A DNA stretch of 64,000 nt from Microbacterium sp. Root61 (lineage in GTDB: Bacteria > Actinomycetota > Actinomycetes > Actinomycetales > Microbacteriaceae): NCBI RefSeq assembly GCF_001427525.1, contig NZ_LMGU01000001.1, forward strand, positions 3,045,713-3,109,712. Reading direction: 5' to 3'. This document shows, one piece after another, positions 41,388-49,800 of the stretch (position 1 is its first letter; each line of letters opens with the position of its first letter). Under the pieces are notes generated by a model. It was not told where the DNA came from, did not search any database, and saw only the letters and a list, made by a program, of their open reading frames with translations. The position numbers were made by a program, and so were the translations under genes.

Positions 41388-42620
41388 ATGAACGAATACA
41401 GCGTACTCATCTCCGGCGCAGGGATCGCAGGACCCGCCCTCGCGCATTGGCTCCACCGGCAGGGCATCCGCTCGACGATCGTCGAGCAGGCGCCCGACGT
41501 TCGCCTCGGCGGACAGGCCGTCGACCTCCGCGGTCTCGGCGAGGTCGTCGCAGAACGGATGGGGATCATGCCCCGCGTGCGGGAGCGCATCGTGCACGAG
41601 AAGGGCCTGCGCTACGTCGACAGTGCGGGTCGCGAACTCGCCACGATGCCCGCCGATCTGTTCGTCGGCGACGGCAGCCCGGTGACCGAGATCGAGATCA
41701 TGAAGGGCGATCTGACCGAGATCCTCCACGAGCTCATCGCGGATCACACCGAGATCATCTTCGGCGATCGGATCACGGCCATGGCGGACGGTCCGGACGG
41801 CGTCACCGTCACGTTCCGCAGCGGGCTGGTCCGCACCTTCGACATCGTCGTGGGAGCCGACGGGATCCATTCGGGCGTGCGAGCGCTCGCGTTCGGTCCG
41901 GAGTCCGACTTCGTCGTGCACCTCGGCGCCTACCTCGGCTACTGCACGGTCCTCGATGCCGGGCCCCTCGACGCCTGGTTCGACATGTACAACGAGCCCG
42001 GCCGGATGCTCGCCCTCCGCCCGGAGCGCGGGGGAGCGGCCAGGGCCATGCTCGCCTTCGCCGACACCGGAATCGATGTGGATCGGCGGGATGTCGCCAG
42101 CCAGAAGCGTCTCCTGCACGAGGTCTTCGCGGGCATGGGGTGGCGCTCCGACGAGCTGCTGGCGGCGGCCGATGCGGACGACGAGTTCCACCTCGACACG
42201 GTCAGCCAGGTGCACATGGACAGCTGGACGCGTGGCCGGGTCGCGCTGCTCGGCGACGCGGGGTACTGCGGCTCGCCGCTCACGGGCATGGGCACGAGCC
42301 TGGCGCTCGTCGGTGCGTACGTCCTGGCCGGCGAGCTGGGCCGGGCGCGAGGCGATCACGCGACGGCTTTCGCGCGCTACGAGGAGACGATGCGCCCGTA
42401 TGTCGCCGCATCCCACACGCTGCCCCCCGGTGGCGTGGAGGGCTTCCTTCCGCGCGGACGCTTCATGCTCCGGATGCGGGTGCTCTCGGCGCGGCTGATG
42501 CACCACTGGCCGATGCGCCAACTCGTCGCCCGCATGCTCGACAAGTCGGACGCGATCGTCCTCCCCGAGTACGAGGCGGCCGCGAAAACGACCCGTGCGG
42601 GAGCCGGGGCCGCCTCCTAG
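41388..42620 (+). CDS. FAD-dependent monooxygenase (TetX/PHBH-like)
   Basis: This 410-aa group A flavoprotein has the FAD motif ISGAGIAGPALAHWL (GAGIAG), a middle VVGADGIHSGVRALAFG and a second FAD motif RVALLGDAGYCGSPLTGMGTSLALVGAYVLAGEL. This is the layout of monooxygenases such as TetX and rifampicin monooxygenases that hydroxylate large aromatic substrates; whether this one inactivates an antibiotic cannot be told. The ATG at 41388 is chosen by the -10 box TACCGT at 41375-41380; three codons upstream would also be open. The regulator is divergent. The next gene starts nine bases after the stop. Confidence 0.87.
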   Translation: MNEYSVLISGAGIAGPALAHWLHRQGIRSTIVEQAPDVRLGGQAVDLRGLGEVVAERMGIMPRVRERIVHEKGLRYVDSAGRELATMPADLFVGDGSPVTEIEIMKGDLTEILHELIADHTEIIFGDRITAMADGPDGVTVTFRSGLVRTFDIVVGADGIHSGVRALAFGPESDFVVHLGAYLGYCTVLDAGPLDAWFDMYNEPGRMLALRPERGGAARAMLAFADTGIDVDRRDVASQKRLLHEVFAGMGWRSDELLAAADADDEFHLDTVSQVHMDSWTRGRVALLGDAGYCGSPLTGMGTSLALVGAYVLAGELGRARGDHATAFARYEETMRPYVAASHTLPPGGVEGFLPRGRFMLRMRVLSARLMHHWPMRQLVARMLDKSDAIVLPEYEAAAKTTRAGAGAAS

Positions 42621-42623
42621 GCT
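42618..42623 (+). promoter_or_regulatory. -10 box TAGGCT of the alpha-hydroxy-acid oxidase gene
   Basis: TAGGCT overlaps the TAG stop of the monooxygenase gene and ends six bases before the ATG at 42630, so this gene probably has its own leaderless transcript. Confidence 0.5.
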
Positions 42624-42629
42624 GACGGC

Positions 42630-43958
42630 ATGGCCACCGTCGCTCCGCAGGATCCTGCAGCCGCCCGAGGCATCTCCCGGCGCACCCAGTCCGAGATCTA
42701 CCGCGCCGGGATCAGCGGCACGAGGCCGCTGGTGCCGATCGATCCGGACGCGCTCGAGGCGGCGGCACGCAAGGCGCTGAGCAGTGAGGCGTTCGCGTAC
42801 ATCGCGGGCGGCGCGGGAGCCGAGCACACGATGGCCGCGAACCGGGCGGCGTTCGATCGTTGGCAGGTGTGGCCGCGCCCACTCCGCGATGTCTCCACCC
42901 GGGACCTCTCCATCGACTTCCTCGGCCGCCGCCGCCCGACCCCGCTGCTGCTCGCGCCGCTCGGTGTGATGGAGATGGCGCACGCCGATGCTGACCTCGC
43001 GGTCGCGCGGGCCGCGGCTTCCCTCGGCATGCCCTACACGCTGTCGAATCAGGCGTCGTTCCCGATGGAGGATGCCGCGACCGCCGCCCCCGCCGGCTCC
43101 CGGCTGTTCCAGCTCTATTGGTCGGCCTCCGACGAGCTCAACGCGTCACTGCTGCGCCGGGCCGAGGCATCCGGATGCGAAGCGATCGTGATCACGCTCG
43201 ACACGCACCTGCTCGGCTGGCGCACGCGCGACCTCGCCCTGGCCTACCTCCCCTTCACGCGGGGGATGGGCATCGCGCAGTACACGAGCGATCCGGTGTT
43301 CCAGCAGCTGGTGCGCGAGCGGGTGCGGACGGGCCCGGATGCCGCGGCCGAGCCGGCCCCGCCGGTCAAGCTCACGCCGAAAGCGGTCGCCGCGGGCGTA
43401 CGGATCGCGCGCAAGGGCGCGCCGCTCACCGGAGCCGGGCTGCGCGAGAGCCTGCGTTCGCCACTTCCCCGCGCCGCGGTGGAAACGTTCCTCGACGTGT
43501 TCTCCACGCCCGCCCTCACCTGGGACGCGCTGGCGAAGGCTCGGGCGTGGACCTCGCTGCCGATCCTGCTCAAAGGCATCGTGCATCCCGACGATGCGTC
43601 GCGCGCGGTCGATGCCGGCGTCGACGGCGTGTGGGTGTCCAACCACGGTGGGCGCCAGATCGACCAGTCGGTGCCGACCCTGGCCGTGCTGCCGGAGATC
43701 GTCGAGCGGGTCGGGGGACGGATGCCGGTCGTCTTCGACTCGGGCGTGCGCGGTGGCGCCGACGCGTTCGTCGCGCTGGCGCTCGGTGCGACCGCCGTCG
43801 CGATCGGCCGCCCGTACGCCTACGGCCTCGGGATCGCGGGGGAGGCGGGGGTGCGCGAAGTGCTGCGCAACGTCCTCGCCGAGCTCGACATCACGCTCGG
43901 GCTATCCGGTCACACCACGATCGGCGACGTCGGACGGGATGCCCTGCGCGAAGTCTGA
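42630..43958 (+). CDS. FMN-dependent alpha-hydroxy-acid oxidizing protein (lactate 2-monooxygenase-like)
   Basis: This 442-aa TIM-barrel flavoprotein oxidises L-2-hydroxy acids. The catalytic His339 lies in the signature VSNHGGRQID, Arg343 follows, and Lys315 is in ILLKGIVHP. LFQLYWSASDE (Tyr163) and ITLDTHLLGWRTRDL form the FMN and substrate pocket. The closest family member is lactate 2-monooxygenase, which makes acetate, CO2 and water; oxidase or dehydrogenase activity cannot be excluded. The ATG at 42630 follows a TAGGCT -10 box by six bases, and the first 30 residues form a short extension. No cytochrome partner is seen. Confidence 0.87.
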   Translation: MATVAPQDPAAARGISRRTQSEIYRAGISGTRPLVPIDPDALEAAARKALSSEAFAYIAGGAGAEHTMAANRAAFDRWQVWPRPLRDVSTRDLSIDFLGRRRPTPLLLAPLGVMEMAHADADLAVARAAASLGMPYTLSNQASFPMEDAATAAPAGSRLFQLYWSASDELNASLLRRAEASGCEAIVITLDTHLLGWRTRDLALAYLPFTRGMGIAQYTSDPVFQQLVRERVRTGPDAAAEPAPPVKLTPKAVAAGVRIARKGAPLTGAGLRESLRSPLPRAAVETFLDVFSTPALTWDALAKARAWTSLPILLKGIVHPDDASRAVDAGVDGVWVSNHGGRQIDQSVPTLAVLPEIVERVGGRMPVVFDSGVRGGADAFVALALGATAVAIGRPYAYGLGIAGEAGVREVLRNVLAELDITLGLSGHTTIGDVGRDALREV

Positions 43959-43961
43959 GCG

Positions 43962-43991
43962 TGGTACCAACCTGCAGAAGAGCGGTACCAT
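43962..43991 (+). promoter_or_regulatory. Operator and promoter of the toxin-antitoxin operon
   Basis: TGGTACCA (43962-43969), a perfect palindrome, and CGGTACCA (43983-43990) are two copies of GGTACC spaced 21 bp, two helical turns apart. TACCAT (43986-43991) is the -10 box, six bases before the antitoxin ATG. A ribbon-helix-helix antitoxin could bind both sites and repress its own operon. Confidence 0.65.
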
Positions 43992-43997
43992 GGGGTC

Positions 43998-44255
43998 ATG
44001 GCAATGAATCTGCGCCTTCGCGACGATGCAGCGGAAGCGCTTCGGGCAGAAGCAGAACGCTCCGGGCTCAGTCAGCAGGAGATCTTGCGCCGTGCGGTGG
44101 ACGCGCATCTAGGAATCGGCGCGCGGGCAGCATCGCGCCCACTACCCGACTGGGTGGAGCCGCCGACGCAACCGCTTCGCCGCGCCACCGTCCGCCTCAA
44201 CCTGCCCGACGGAGTGACGAGCCGTGACTTGATCGACCGCGAGGACCGCGTGTGA
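43998..44255 (+). CDS. Ribbon-helix-helix antitoxin
   Basis: This 85-aa protein starts MAMNLRLRDDAAEALRAEAERSGLSQQEILRRAVDAHLG, a CopG/Arc-like RHH fold for DNA binding, followed by a Pro-rich and acidic C-terminal tail that would block the toxin. It is followed by a PIN-domain gene that overlaps its stop by four bases (GTGA), the usual VapBC order. A second in-frame ATG at 44004 is possible, but the -10 box at 43986-43991 fits the first. The nearby GGTACC repeats are the likely operator. Confidence 0.85.
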   Translation: MAMNLRLRDDAAEALRAEAERSGLSQQEILRRAVDAHLGIGARAASRPLPDWVEPPTQPLRRATVRLNLPDGVTSRDLIDREDRV

Positions 44256-44668
44256 GCATCACCGTCTACCTCGATACGAGTGCGGTCCTGAAACGGATCT
44301 TCATCGAGAAGGAGTCCGATGCGCTGCAGGATGCCCTCAGTGCTGTCCTCGCGGCCGACGGCCGATTCGTCACCTCCGCCCTCGCGCGTATCGAAGTCTC
44401 CCGCGCGCTACGCCGGCGCAGCGACGCTGAACCTCCCGTCCGCCTCGCGCGTGCTTTCGTCGAGGCGCTCACGGGGGTCGCGACGGCGGCCATCACCGAC
44501 GAGATCGTCGAGAGCGCTCGCATCATCGGCTCACCGTTCCTACGATCCCTCGACGCCGTCCACCTGGCGACGGCTGTCGCTCTCGGCGTCGACGAATTGT
44601 GGACGTACGACCAGCGCATGGCTGAAGCCGCCGAGGAACTCGGCATCCCTTCCGGGTCGCCGGCGTGA
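44252..44668 (+). CDS. vapC: PIN-domain ribonuclease toxin (VapC family)
   Basis: This 138-aa PIN nuclease has the expected acidic residues: Asp8 in VYLDTSAVLKR, Glu48 in ALARIEVSRAL, Asp101 in RSLDAVHLATA and Asp120 in LWTYDQRM. VapC toxins cleave specific RNAs, often tRNA or rRNA, when freed from the antitoxin. The target here is unknown. The GTG start overlaps the antitoxin stop as GTGA, so the two are translated together. No downstream gene belongs to this operon. Confidence 0.9.
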   Translation: MSITVYLDTSAVLKRIFIEKESDALQDALSAVLAADGRFVTSALARIEVSRALRRRSDAEPPVRLARAFVEALTGVATAAITDEIVESARIIGSPFLRSLDAVHLATAVALGVDELWTYDQRMAEAAEELGIPSGSPA

Positions 44669-44780
44669 CCTCCGCATCGGGGTGCGCCGCGAATCGACGC
44701 GATGCAGGCGGTGCGCGAGGGTGGAGTCGTCGGGTCTGAGAGCGCTGTCGCAGCGCCGGGTCTCGGCATCCGCCCGCGAC

Positions 44781-44900
44781 TAGACTTGACGGATGCAGCG
44801 GTATCCCCTTTCCGGGGCTGCTGCGCCCCGCGAACTCGCGACTTTCCCCGCTTCCTCCGACCATTGGAGCCACCATGGCCGAACAGTCCCGCCTCGATAA
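44781..44900 (+). promoter_or_regulatory. glyS promoter with a possible leaderless upstream ORF
   Basis: TAGACT (44781-44786) is six bases before an ATG at 44793 that opens a 35-codon frame ([15 protein letters not shown]...) ending in TAA at 44898-44900, 26 bases inside glyS. The same spacing precedes genes called leaderless elsewhere in the window, so this upstream ORF could be translated. The 5' region to the glyS ATG is about 80 nt, too short for a T-box. The ribosome-binding site TTGGAGCC lies just before the glyS ATG. Confidence 0.45.
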
Positions 44901-46260
44901 GGTCATCGCCCTCGCCCGCCACCGCGGGTTCGTCTTCCAGGCAGGCGAGATCTACGGCGGATCCCGCTCCGCCTGGGACTACGGCCCTCTCGGCACCGAG
45001 CTCAAGGAGAACATCCGCCGCCAGTGGTGGCAGACGTTCGTCCGCGGCCGTGGCGACATGGTGGGGCTGGACTCCTCGGTCATCCTTCCCAAGCGCGTGT
45101 GGGAGGCGTCCGGCCACATCGCGACCTTCACCGACCCGCTGGTCGAGTGCCTGCAGTGCCACAAGCGCTTCCGCGCCGACACCCTCATCGAGGACTTCGA
45201 GGCGCGCAAGGGCCGTGCGGCCGAGAACGGGCTCGCGGATGTCCCGTGCCCGAACTGCGGCACGAAGGGCCAGTACACCGAGCCCAAGGCGTTCTCCGGC
45301 CTCGTGAAGAGCTACCTCGGCGTCGTCGACGACGAGTCGGGGCTGTATTACCTCCGCCCCGAGACGGCGCAGGGCATCTTCGTGAACTTCTCGAACGTCC
45401 TCACCGCATCGCGCAAGAAGCCGCCGTTCGGCATCGGCCAGGTCGGCAAGTCGTTCCGCAACGAGATCACACCCGGAAACTTCATCTTCCGCACGCGTGA
45501 GTTCGAGCAGATGGAGATCGAGTACTTCGTGCCGCCCGCCGAGGCGCAGGAGTGGTTCGAGCACTGGGTGGAGGCGTGCTGGGACTGGTTCATCGACCTC
45601 GGCATCGACCCGTCGCACCTGCGTCGCTTCGACGTGCCGGAGGAGGACCGCGCGCACTACTCGGCCGGCACCATCGACGTCGAGTACGAGTTCGGCTTCC
45701 CGGGCAAGCAGTGGGGCGAGCTCATGGGCATCGCCAACCGCACCGACTTCGACCTGAACAACCACTCCGAGGCATCCGGTCAGAGCCTGACCTACTTCGA
45801 CCAGGCCAGCGGAGAGCGCTACACGCCGTACGTGATCGAGCCGTCGTTCGGTCTGACGCGCGCGATGATGGCGTTCCTCGTCGACGCCTACCACGAGGAG
45901 GAGGCGCCGAACGCGAAGGGCGGCACCGACACCCGTACGGTGCTCAAGCTCGACCCGCGCCTGGCTCCGGTCAAGGTCGCCGTGCTGCCGCTGTCGCGCA
46001 ACGAGCAGCTGTCGCCGATCGCACGCGAGCTCGCCGCCGACCTGCGCGGCGAGTGGAACATCGACTTCGACGACGCCGGCGCCATCGGCCGCCGGTACCG
46101 CCGCCAGGACGAGATCGGCACGCCGTTCTGCGTCACGATCGACTTCGACTCGCTCGAGGACCGCGCCGTCACGGTGCGCGACCGCGACACGATGAACCAG
46201 GAGCGCGTGCCGCTGGACAAGCTGCACGACTACCTCGCGGATCGCCTCAAGGGCGCCTAG
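44875..46260 (+). CDS. glyS: Glycyl-tRNA synthetase, single-chain class II
   Basis: This 461-aa enzyme charges tRNA-Gly with glycine. It has class II motifs: [25 protein letters not shown] (motif 2) and [18 protein letters not shown] (motif 3), and an N-terminal [24 protein letters not shown] zinc-ribbon insertion is seen at Cys92, Cys95, Cys125 and Cys128 (CLQC...CPNC). The length suits the dimeric alpha2 type of actinobacteria. The C-terminal anticodon-binding domain includes [24 protein letters not shown]. It is a housekeeping gene with a leader ORF possibility upstream and a perfect terminator after it. Confidence 0.97.
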   Translation: MAEQSRLDKVIALARHRGFVFQAGEIYGGSRSAWDYGPLGTELKENIRRQWWQTFVRGRGDMVGLDSSVILPKRVWEASGHIATFTDPLVECLQCHKRFRADTLIEDFEARKGRAAENGLADVPCPNCGTKGQYTEPKAFSGLVKSYLGVVDDESGLYYLRPETAQGIFVNFSNVLTASRKKPPFGIGQVGKSFRNEITPGNFIFRTREFEQMEIEYFVPPAEAQEWFEHWVEACWDWFIDLGIDPSHLRRFDVPEEDRAHYSAGTIDVEYEFGFPGKQWGELMGIANRTDFDLNNHSEASGQSLTYFDQASGERYTPYVIEPSFGLTRAMMAFLVDAYHEEEAPNAKGGTDTRTVLKLDPRLAPVKVAVLPLSRNEQLSPIARELAADLRGEWNIDFDDAGAIGRRYRRQDEIGTPFCVTIDFDSLEDRAVTVRDRDTMNQERVPLDKLHDYLADRLKGA

Positions 46261-46273
46261 CCCCGAACCCCGT

Positions 46274-46316
46274 GAACGACGGATGCCCCGGCCTGTGGCC
46301 GGGGCATCCGTCGTTC
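46274..46316. terminator. Perfect 20-bp-stem bidirectional terminator
   Basis: The arm GAACGACGGATGCCCCGGCC (46274-46293) pairs perfectly with 46297-46316 around a TGT loop. It ends both glyS and the convergent beta-lactamase-like gene. It contains the GGATGCC/GGCATCC motif that is abundant in the window. Confidence 0.9.
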
Positions 46317-46350
46317 GTTGCGTCGGTTCGCGGGTGGTCCGAACCGAGGA

Positions 46351-47775
46351 CTACTCCTTCTCGAGCAGCGCGATCGCGTCCTGGACCTGGCCGAAGAAGG
46401 TGGCCTGGTCCGCGAGTTCGGCCGGCTCACCCGTCGAACCCTGGATGGTGATCGCGAACGCGCGCCCGTCCGCTCGCTCCAGGTACCACGATCCGCCCAG
46501 CACGCCGACGGAGCTGCCGCCCTTGAAGGCGACATAGCTCCACGTGGCGCCGAGATCCCCGAGGCCGCTGTTGGCGGACAGGATGCCGCGGAGCGGGGCT
46601 CCGGCATCCGTCGACGCCATCTTCTGCAGCGCGAGGTGCGCGGCGACGAGATCGTCGGGCGTGGTGAACCAGTCCAGGCCGTCCTCCCAGACGGGCGTGA
46701 TGACATCGGTGGCGGCCACATCGGGCAACCCCGTGGGGAGGGCGTCGAGCACCTTGCGCTTTTCGGCGGCGGTGGCTGCTTTCCACGCGGCGCGGGCCTG
46801 TGCGTCCTTGCCCCAGCCGAGCTGGAAGAGCGCGCGCGTGGTGAGCATGGGGGTGTTCAGCGTCGGGTCGTGATGGCCCATGTCGGCGAGGGCCTTCTCC
46901 AGCGCAGCCGGTCCGACGGCCGACATCAGGAGATCGGTGGCGGTGTTGTCGCTGATCGCGATCATCTTGGCGGCCGCATCCTGCACCGTCACCGTGGTTC
47001 CGGAAGGCACGTCCTGCAGCTCGCCCGACGGCAGGCTCTTCACGTCGTCGGTCACCGTGAGAGCGGTGTCCCAGGCAAGCTCGCCGGCCGCGATCCGGTC
47101 GGCCACGGCGCCCAGCACATAGAGCTTGAACATCGAGCCGGAAGGCTGTGATCGCTCGTCGCCCGCCGCGCTGCCCTCGCCCGCTGCCGCGAGGCGGTCG
47201 CCCGAGGCGACATCGGTCACTGTCAGCGTGGTGTCCGCGGCGAAGCCGTTCACGGTCTTCTCCAGCTCCGACCACGACGCCGACGGTGTCCGGTCTCCCG
47301 CCGACGGCGTGAAGAGGAGGCCCGCGATCAGATCGTCGCCGTCGACCACGATCTGCAGATCGAGGGCATCCCCCGAGGCCGGGGTGATGGTGATGACGGC
47401 TTGGTCTCCGGCGTCCTGAACCGCCGTCGGAACCCACGGGCTCTGCGGCTCGAGCTGGGCGAACACCTCGATCAGCTGGTCGGCCGTGATCTGATCGAGC
47501 ATCTCGGCGGACAGGTGCGATGCGGCTTCGGCGGGGGTGACCTCCGTGCCGTTGATCGCATCGATCACCCAGCGCGCGTGCGCGCCGAGCACGGTGTCGG
47601 GCAATGCGACCTCGGCCTTCGCGCTCGCACCGGCGGAAGGTCGATCGCCTCCTGCCGGGGCGCACGCGGCAAGGAGTCCGGTGGCGAGGGCGGCGGTGGC
47701 AAGCGCAGCGACGATGCGAGATCGGCAGCGGGTCGGTCGGGTGGTCGCGGTCAAGGGTGATCGTGAGGCATCCAT
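46351..47775 (-). CDS. Class A beta-lactamase-like serine hydrolase lipoprotein (LpqF/ORF12-like)
   Basis: This 474-aa lipoprotein has a signal peptide ending LLAAC (lipidated Cys38), an N-terminal cystatin/SnoaL-like domain at about 55-155, and a class A beta-lactamase fold at about 165-470. The active-site Ser-x-x-Lys is Ser214-Met-Phe-Lys217 in GSMFKLYV, Ser275-Asp-Asn is in AISDNTATDLL, and KGG is in YVAFKGGSS. The two-domain form resembles mycobacterial LpqF and ORF12 of clavulanate clusters, which have esterase rather than strong beta-lactamase activity. The start at 47775 gives a long n-region; a later start is possible. A true beta-lactamase role is uncertain. Confidence 0.85.
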   Translation of the reverse strand: MDASRSPLTATTRPTRCRSRIVAALATAALATGLLAACAPAGGDRPSAGASAKAEVALPDTVLGAHARWVIDAINGTEVTPAEAASHLSAEMLDQITADQLIEVFAQLEPQSPWVPTAVQDAGDQAVITITPASGDALDLQIVVDGDDLIAGLLFTPSAGDRTPSASWSELEKTVNGFAADTTLTVTDVASGDRLAAAGEGSAAGDERSQPSGSMFKLYVLGAVADRIAAGELAWDTALTVTDDVKSLPSGELQDVPSGTTVTVQDAAAKMIAISDNTATDLLMSAVGPAALEKALADMGHHDPTLNTPMLTTRALFQLGWGKDAQARAAWKAATAAEKRKVLDALPTGLPDVAATDVITPVWEDGLDWFTTPDDLVAAHLALQKMASTDAGAPLRGILSANSGLGDLGATWSYVAFKGGSSVGVLGGSWYLERADGRAFAITIQGSTGEPAELADQATFFGQVQDAIALLEKE

Positions 47776-47837
47776 GCCTCCAGCCAATCGGATCGCGGCG
47801 CCGAGCACCTCCGACCATGGGGGGAGATGTGCTTCTT

Positions 47838-47904
47838 CGCACGGTGGAGTGCAGACCGTGCGAGACGACAGGACCGTGACAGCGCTGTCGCGGTCATGAC
47901 AGCG
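47838..47904. promoter_or_regulatory. Operator-like repeats upstream of the DrrAB-type genes
   Basis: CGCACGGT (47838-47845) and ACCGTGCG (47855-47862) form a perfect 8-bp inverted repeat. GACAGCGCTGTC (47878-47889) is a perfect 12-bp palindrome, and TGACAGCG occurs at 47877-47884 and 47897-47904, 20 bp apart. The region lies between the divergent hydrolase and exporter genes. The regulator is not in the window. Confidence 0.5.
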
Positions 47905-47958
47905 AAGCGACAGCGACCCGAGCGCAGTGTGGTGTCAGCCAACGAAAGGCAGGCACCA

Positions 47959-48975
47959 ATGACTTCATCAACTCTCGCATCGCGGACGCCCGCGGTGCGC
48001 GCCGAGGGGCTCGTCAAGACCTTCGGCAGCAATCGCGCGGTCGACGGCGTCGACCTCACCGTCGAGGCCGGCACGGTCTACGGCGTGCTCGGCCCGAACG
48101 GCGCCGGCAAGACCACGACCATCTCGATGCTCGCGACGCTCCTGAAGCCCGACGCCGGTCGCGCCGAAATCTTCGGCTACGACGTCGCCCGGGATCCTCA
48201 GATCGTCCGGCAGCTCATCGGGCTGACCGGGCAGTTCGCTTCTGTCGATGAGAAGCTGTCGGCGACCGAGAACCTCATCATCTTCGCCCGGCTGCTCGGC
48301 CTCTCCCGGGCCGATGCCCGCCGCAAGTCGAACGAACTCCTCGAGGAGTTCGGGCTGAGCGAGGCGGCGTCGCGTCCGCTCGCGAAGTTCTCGGGCGGCA
48401 TGCGCCGCCGTCTCGACCTCGCGGCATCCCTTATCGCGCAGCCGCCGCTCATCTTCCTCGACGAGCCGACGACGGGCCTGGACCCGCGCACGCGTGGCCA
48501 GATGTGGGACACGATCCGCCGCCTGGTCGCGACCGGCTCGACCGTGCTGCTCACCACGCAGTACCTCGACGAGGCCGACCAGCTCGCCGATCGCATCGCC
48601 GTCATCGACCACGGCCGCGTCGTGGCCGAGGGAACGGCGCTCGAGCTCAAGGCGTCGGTGGGTCAGGCATCCCTTCTCATGCGTCTGCAGCCGGGGTCCG
48701 ACCTCGACGAGGCGCAGGCCGTGATCGGCCGCGTCCTGGACGTCCAGGCGGTCGTGTCACCCGAGGCCGCACGCCTCACAGTTCCCATGAGCGACCCCGA
48801 CCGCGTCACCGACCTTCTCGTCGCGTTCCGCGCCGCCGGCCTGCACCTGAGCGAGTTCAGCGTGCAGCAGCCGACGCTCGACGAGGTCTTCCTCACCCTG
48901 ACGGGCACAGGTGTGCCGGCCGACGACGCACCCGCCCACGAGACCGCATTCGAACTGGAAGGAGCCCGCGCATGA
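47959..48975 (+). CDS. ABC exporter ATP-binding protein (DrrA-like)
   Basis: This 338-aa ATPase has Walker A GPNGAGKTT (45-53), signature FSGGMRRRLDLAASL, Walker B LIFLDEPTTGLDPRTR and a D-loop/H-loop region TTQYLDEADQLADRIAVIDHG. The C-terminal extension of about 100 residues (LMRLQPGSDLDEAQAVIG...) is a DrrA-type domain. It energises the ABC-2 permease encoded next, probably exporting a drug, lipid or polyketide-like compound. The ATG at 47959 with a GGCAGG site is preferred; upstream in-frame starts cross the operator region. The stop overlaps the permease ATG. Confidence 0.9.
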   Translation: MTSSTLASRTPAVRAEGLVKTFGSNRAVDGVDLTVEAGTVYGVLGPNGAGKTTTISMLATLLKPDAGRAEIFGYDVARDPQIVRQLIGLTGQFASVDEKLSATENLIIFARLLGLSRADARRKSNELLEEFGLSEAASRPLAKFSGGMRRRLDLAASLIAQPPLIFLDEPTTGLDPRTRGQMWDTIRRLVATGSTVLLTTQYLDEADQLADRIAVIDHGRVVAEGTALELKASVGQASLLMRLQPGSDLDEAQAVIGRVLDVQAVVSPEAARLTVPMSDPDRVTDLLVAFRAAGLHLSEFSVQQPTLDEVFLTLTGTGVPADDAPAHETAFELEGARA

Positions 48976-49793
48976 CCGTGCTCGCCGTCCCCATCACGCC
49001 GGTCGCCGACCGGAACCTGACCAATCGCTCCGGCCTCGCCCAGACGCTGCAGAGCACGTTCACCATGGCATGGCGTGGCCTCCTGAAGATCCGGCGCACG
49101 CCCGAGCAGCTCATCGACGTCACGGTGCAGCCCATCATCTTCACGCTGATGTTCACCTACATCTTCGGCGGCGCGATCGCCGGTGACGTGCAGAGCTACC
49201 TCCCGATCATCATCCCGGGCATACTCGTGCAGACGGTCATCACGACCTCGGTCGTGACGGGTGTGCAGCTGCGCGAGGACATGGACAAGGGTGTGTTCGA
49301 TCGGTTCCGCTCGCTGCCGATCGCGCGCATCGCACCGCTGTCCGGAGCGCTGCTGGCCGACACCGTGCGCTACCTGATCGCCACCACCCTCACCTTCACG
49401 ATGGGGTTCATCATGGGATTCCGTCCCGAGGGCGGCATCGGAGCGGTCGTCGCGGCGGGAGCCCTCGTCATCGTGAGTTCGTGGGCGATCAGCTGGATCT
49501 TCGCGTTCTTCGGCGTCATCGCCCGCTCGGCCTCGAGCGTGCAGGGCGTCTCGATGCTCATCCTGTTCCCGCTGACGTTCCTCTCGAACGCCTTCGTGCC
49601 GGCCGACACGATGCCGCCGTGGCTGCAGTGGTTCGTCGACATCAACCCGGTGTCGCACCTGGTGACCGCGGTGCGTGACCTCGTCAACAACGGCACGGTC
49701 GGGTCGGATGTGCTCGTGACCCTGGTCGGCGCCGCTGTCATCGTGGCGATCTTCGCGCCGCTCACGGTCAAGGCCTACATGCGTAAGGCGTAG
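48972..49793 (+). CDS. ABC-2 type exporter permease (DrrB-like)
   Basis: This 273-aa membrane protein has six predicted helices. LIDVTVQPIIFTLMFTYIFGGAI and FDRFRSLPIARIAPLSGALLADTVRYL are typical of the ABC-2/DrrB family, and FPLTFLSNAFVPADTMPPWLQWF... NPVSHLVTAVRDL is its C-terminal signature. It forms the transport pore with the DrrA-like ATPase. The ATG at 48972 overlaps the ATPase stop by four bases. The stop is only seven bases from the end of the convergent SARP-like regulator gene, with no terminator between. Confidence 0.9.
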   Translation: MTVLAVPITPVADRNLTNRSGLAQTLQSTFTMAWRGLLKIRRTPEQLIDVTVQPIIFTLMFTYIFGGAIAGDVQSYLPIIIPGILVQTVITTSVVTGVQLREDMDKGVFDRFRSLPIARIAPLSGALLADTVRYLIATTLTFTMGFIMGFRPEGGIGAVVAAGALVIVSSWAISWIFAFFGVIARSASSVQGVSMLILFPLTFLSNAFVPADTMPPWLQWFVDINPVSHLVTAVRDLVNNGTVGSDVLVTLVGAAVIVAIFAPLTVKAYMRKA

Positions 49794-49800
49794 CGCCGCG

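Noticed and set aside
44787..44874. A T-box riboswitch in the glyS leader
   Set aside because: The leader is about 80 nt and I see no specifier stem or conserved T-box sequence.
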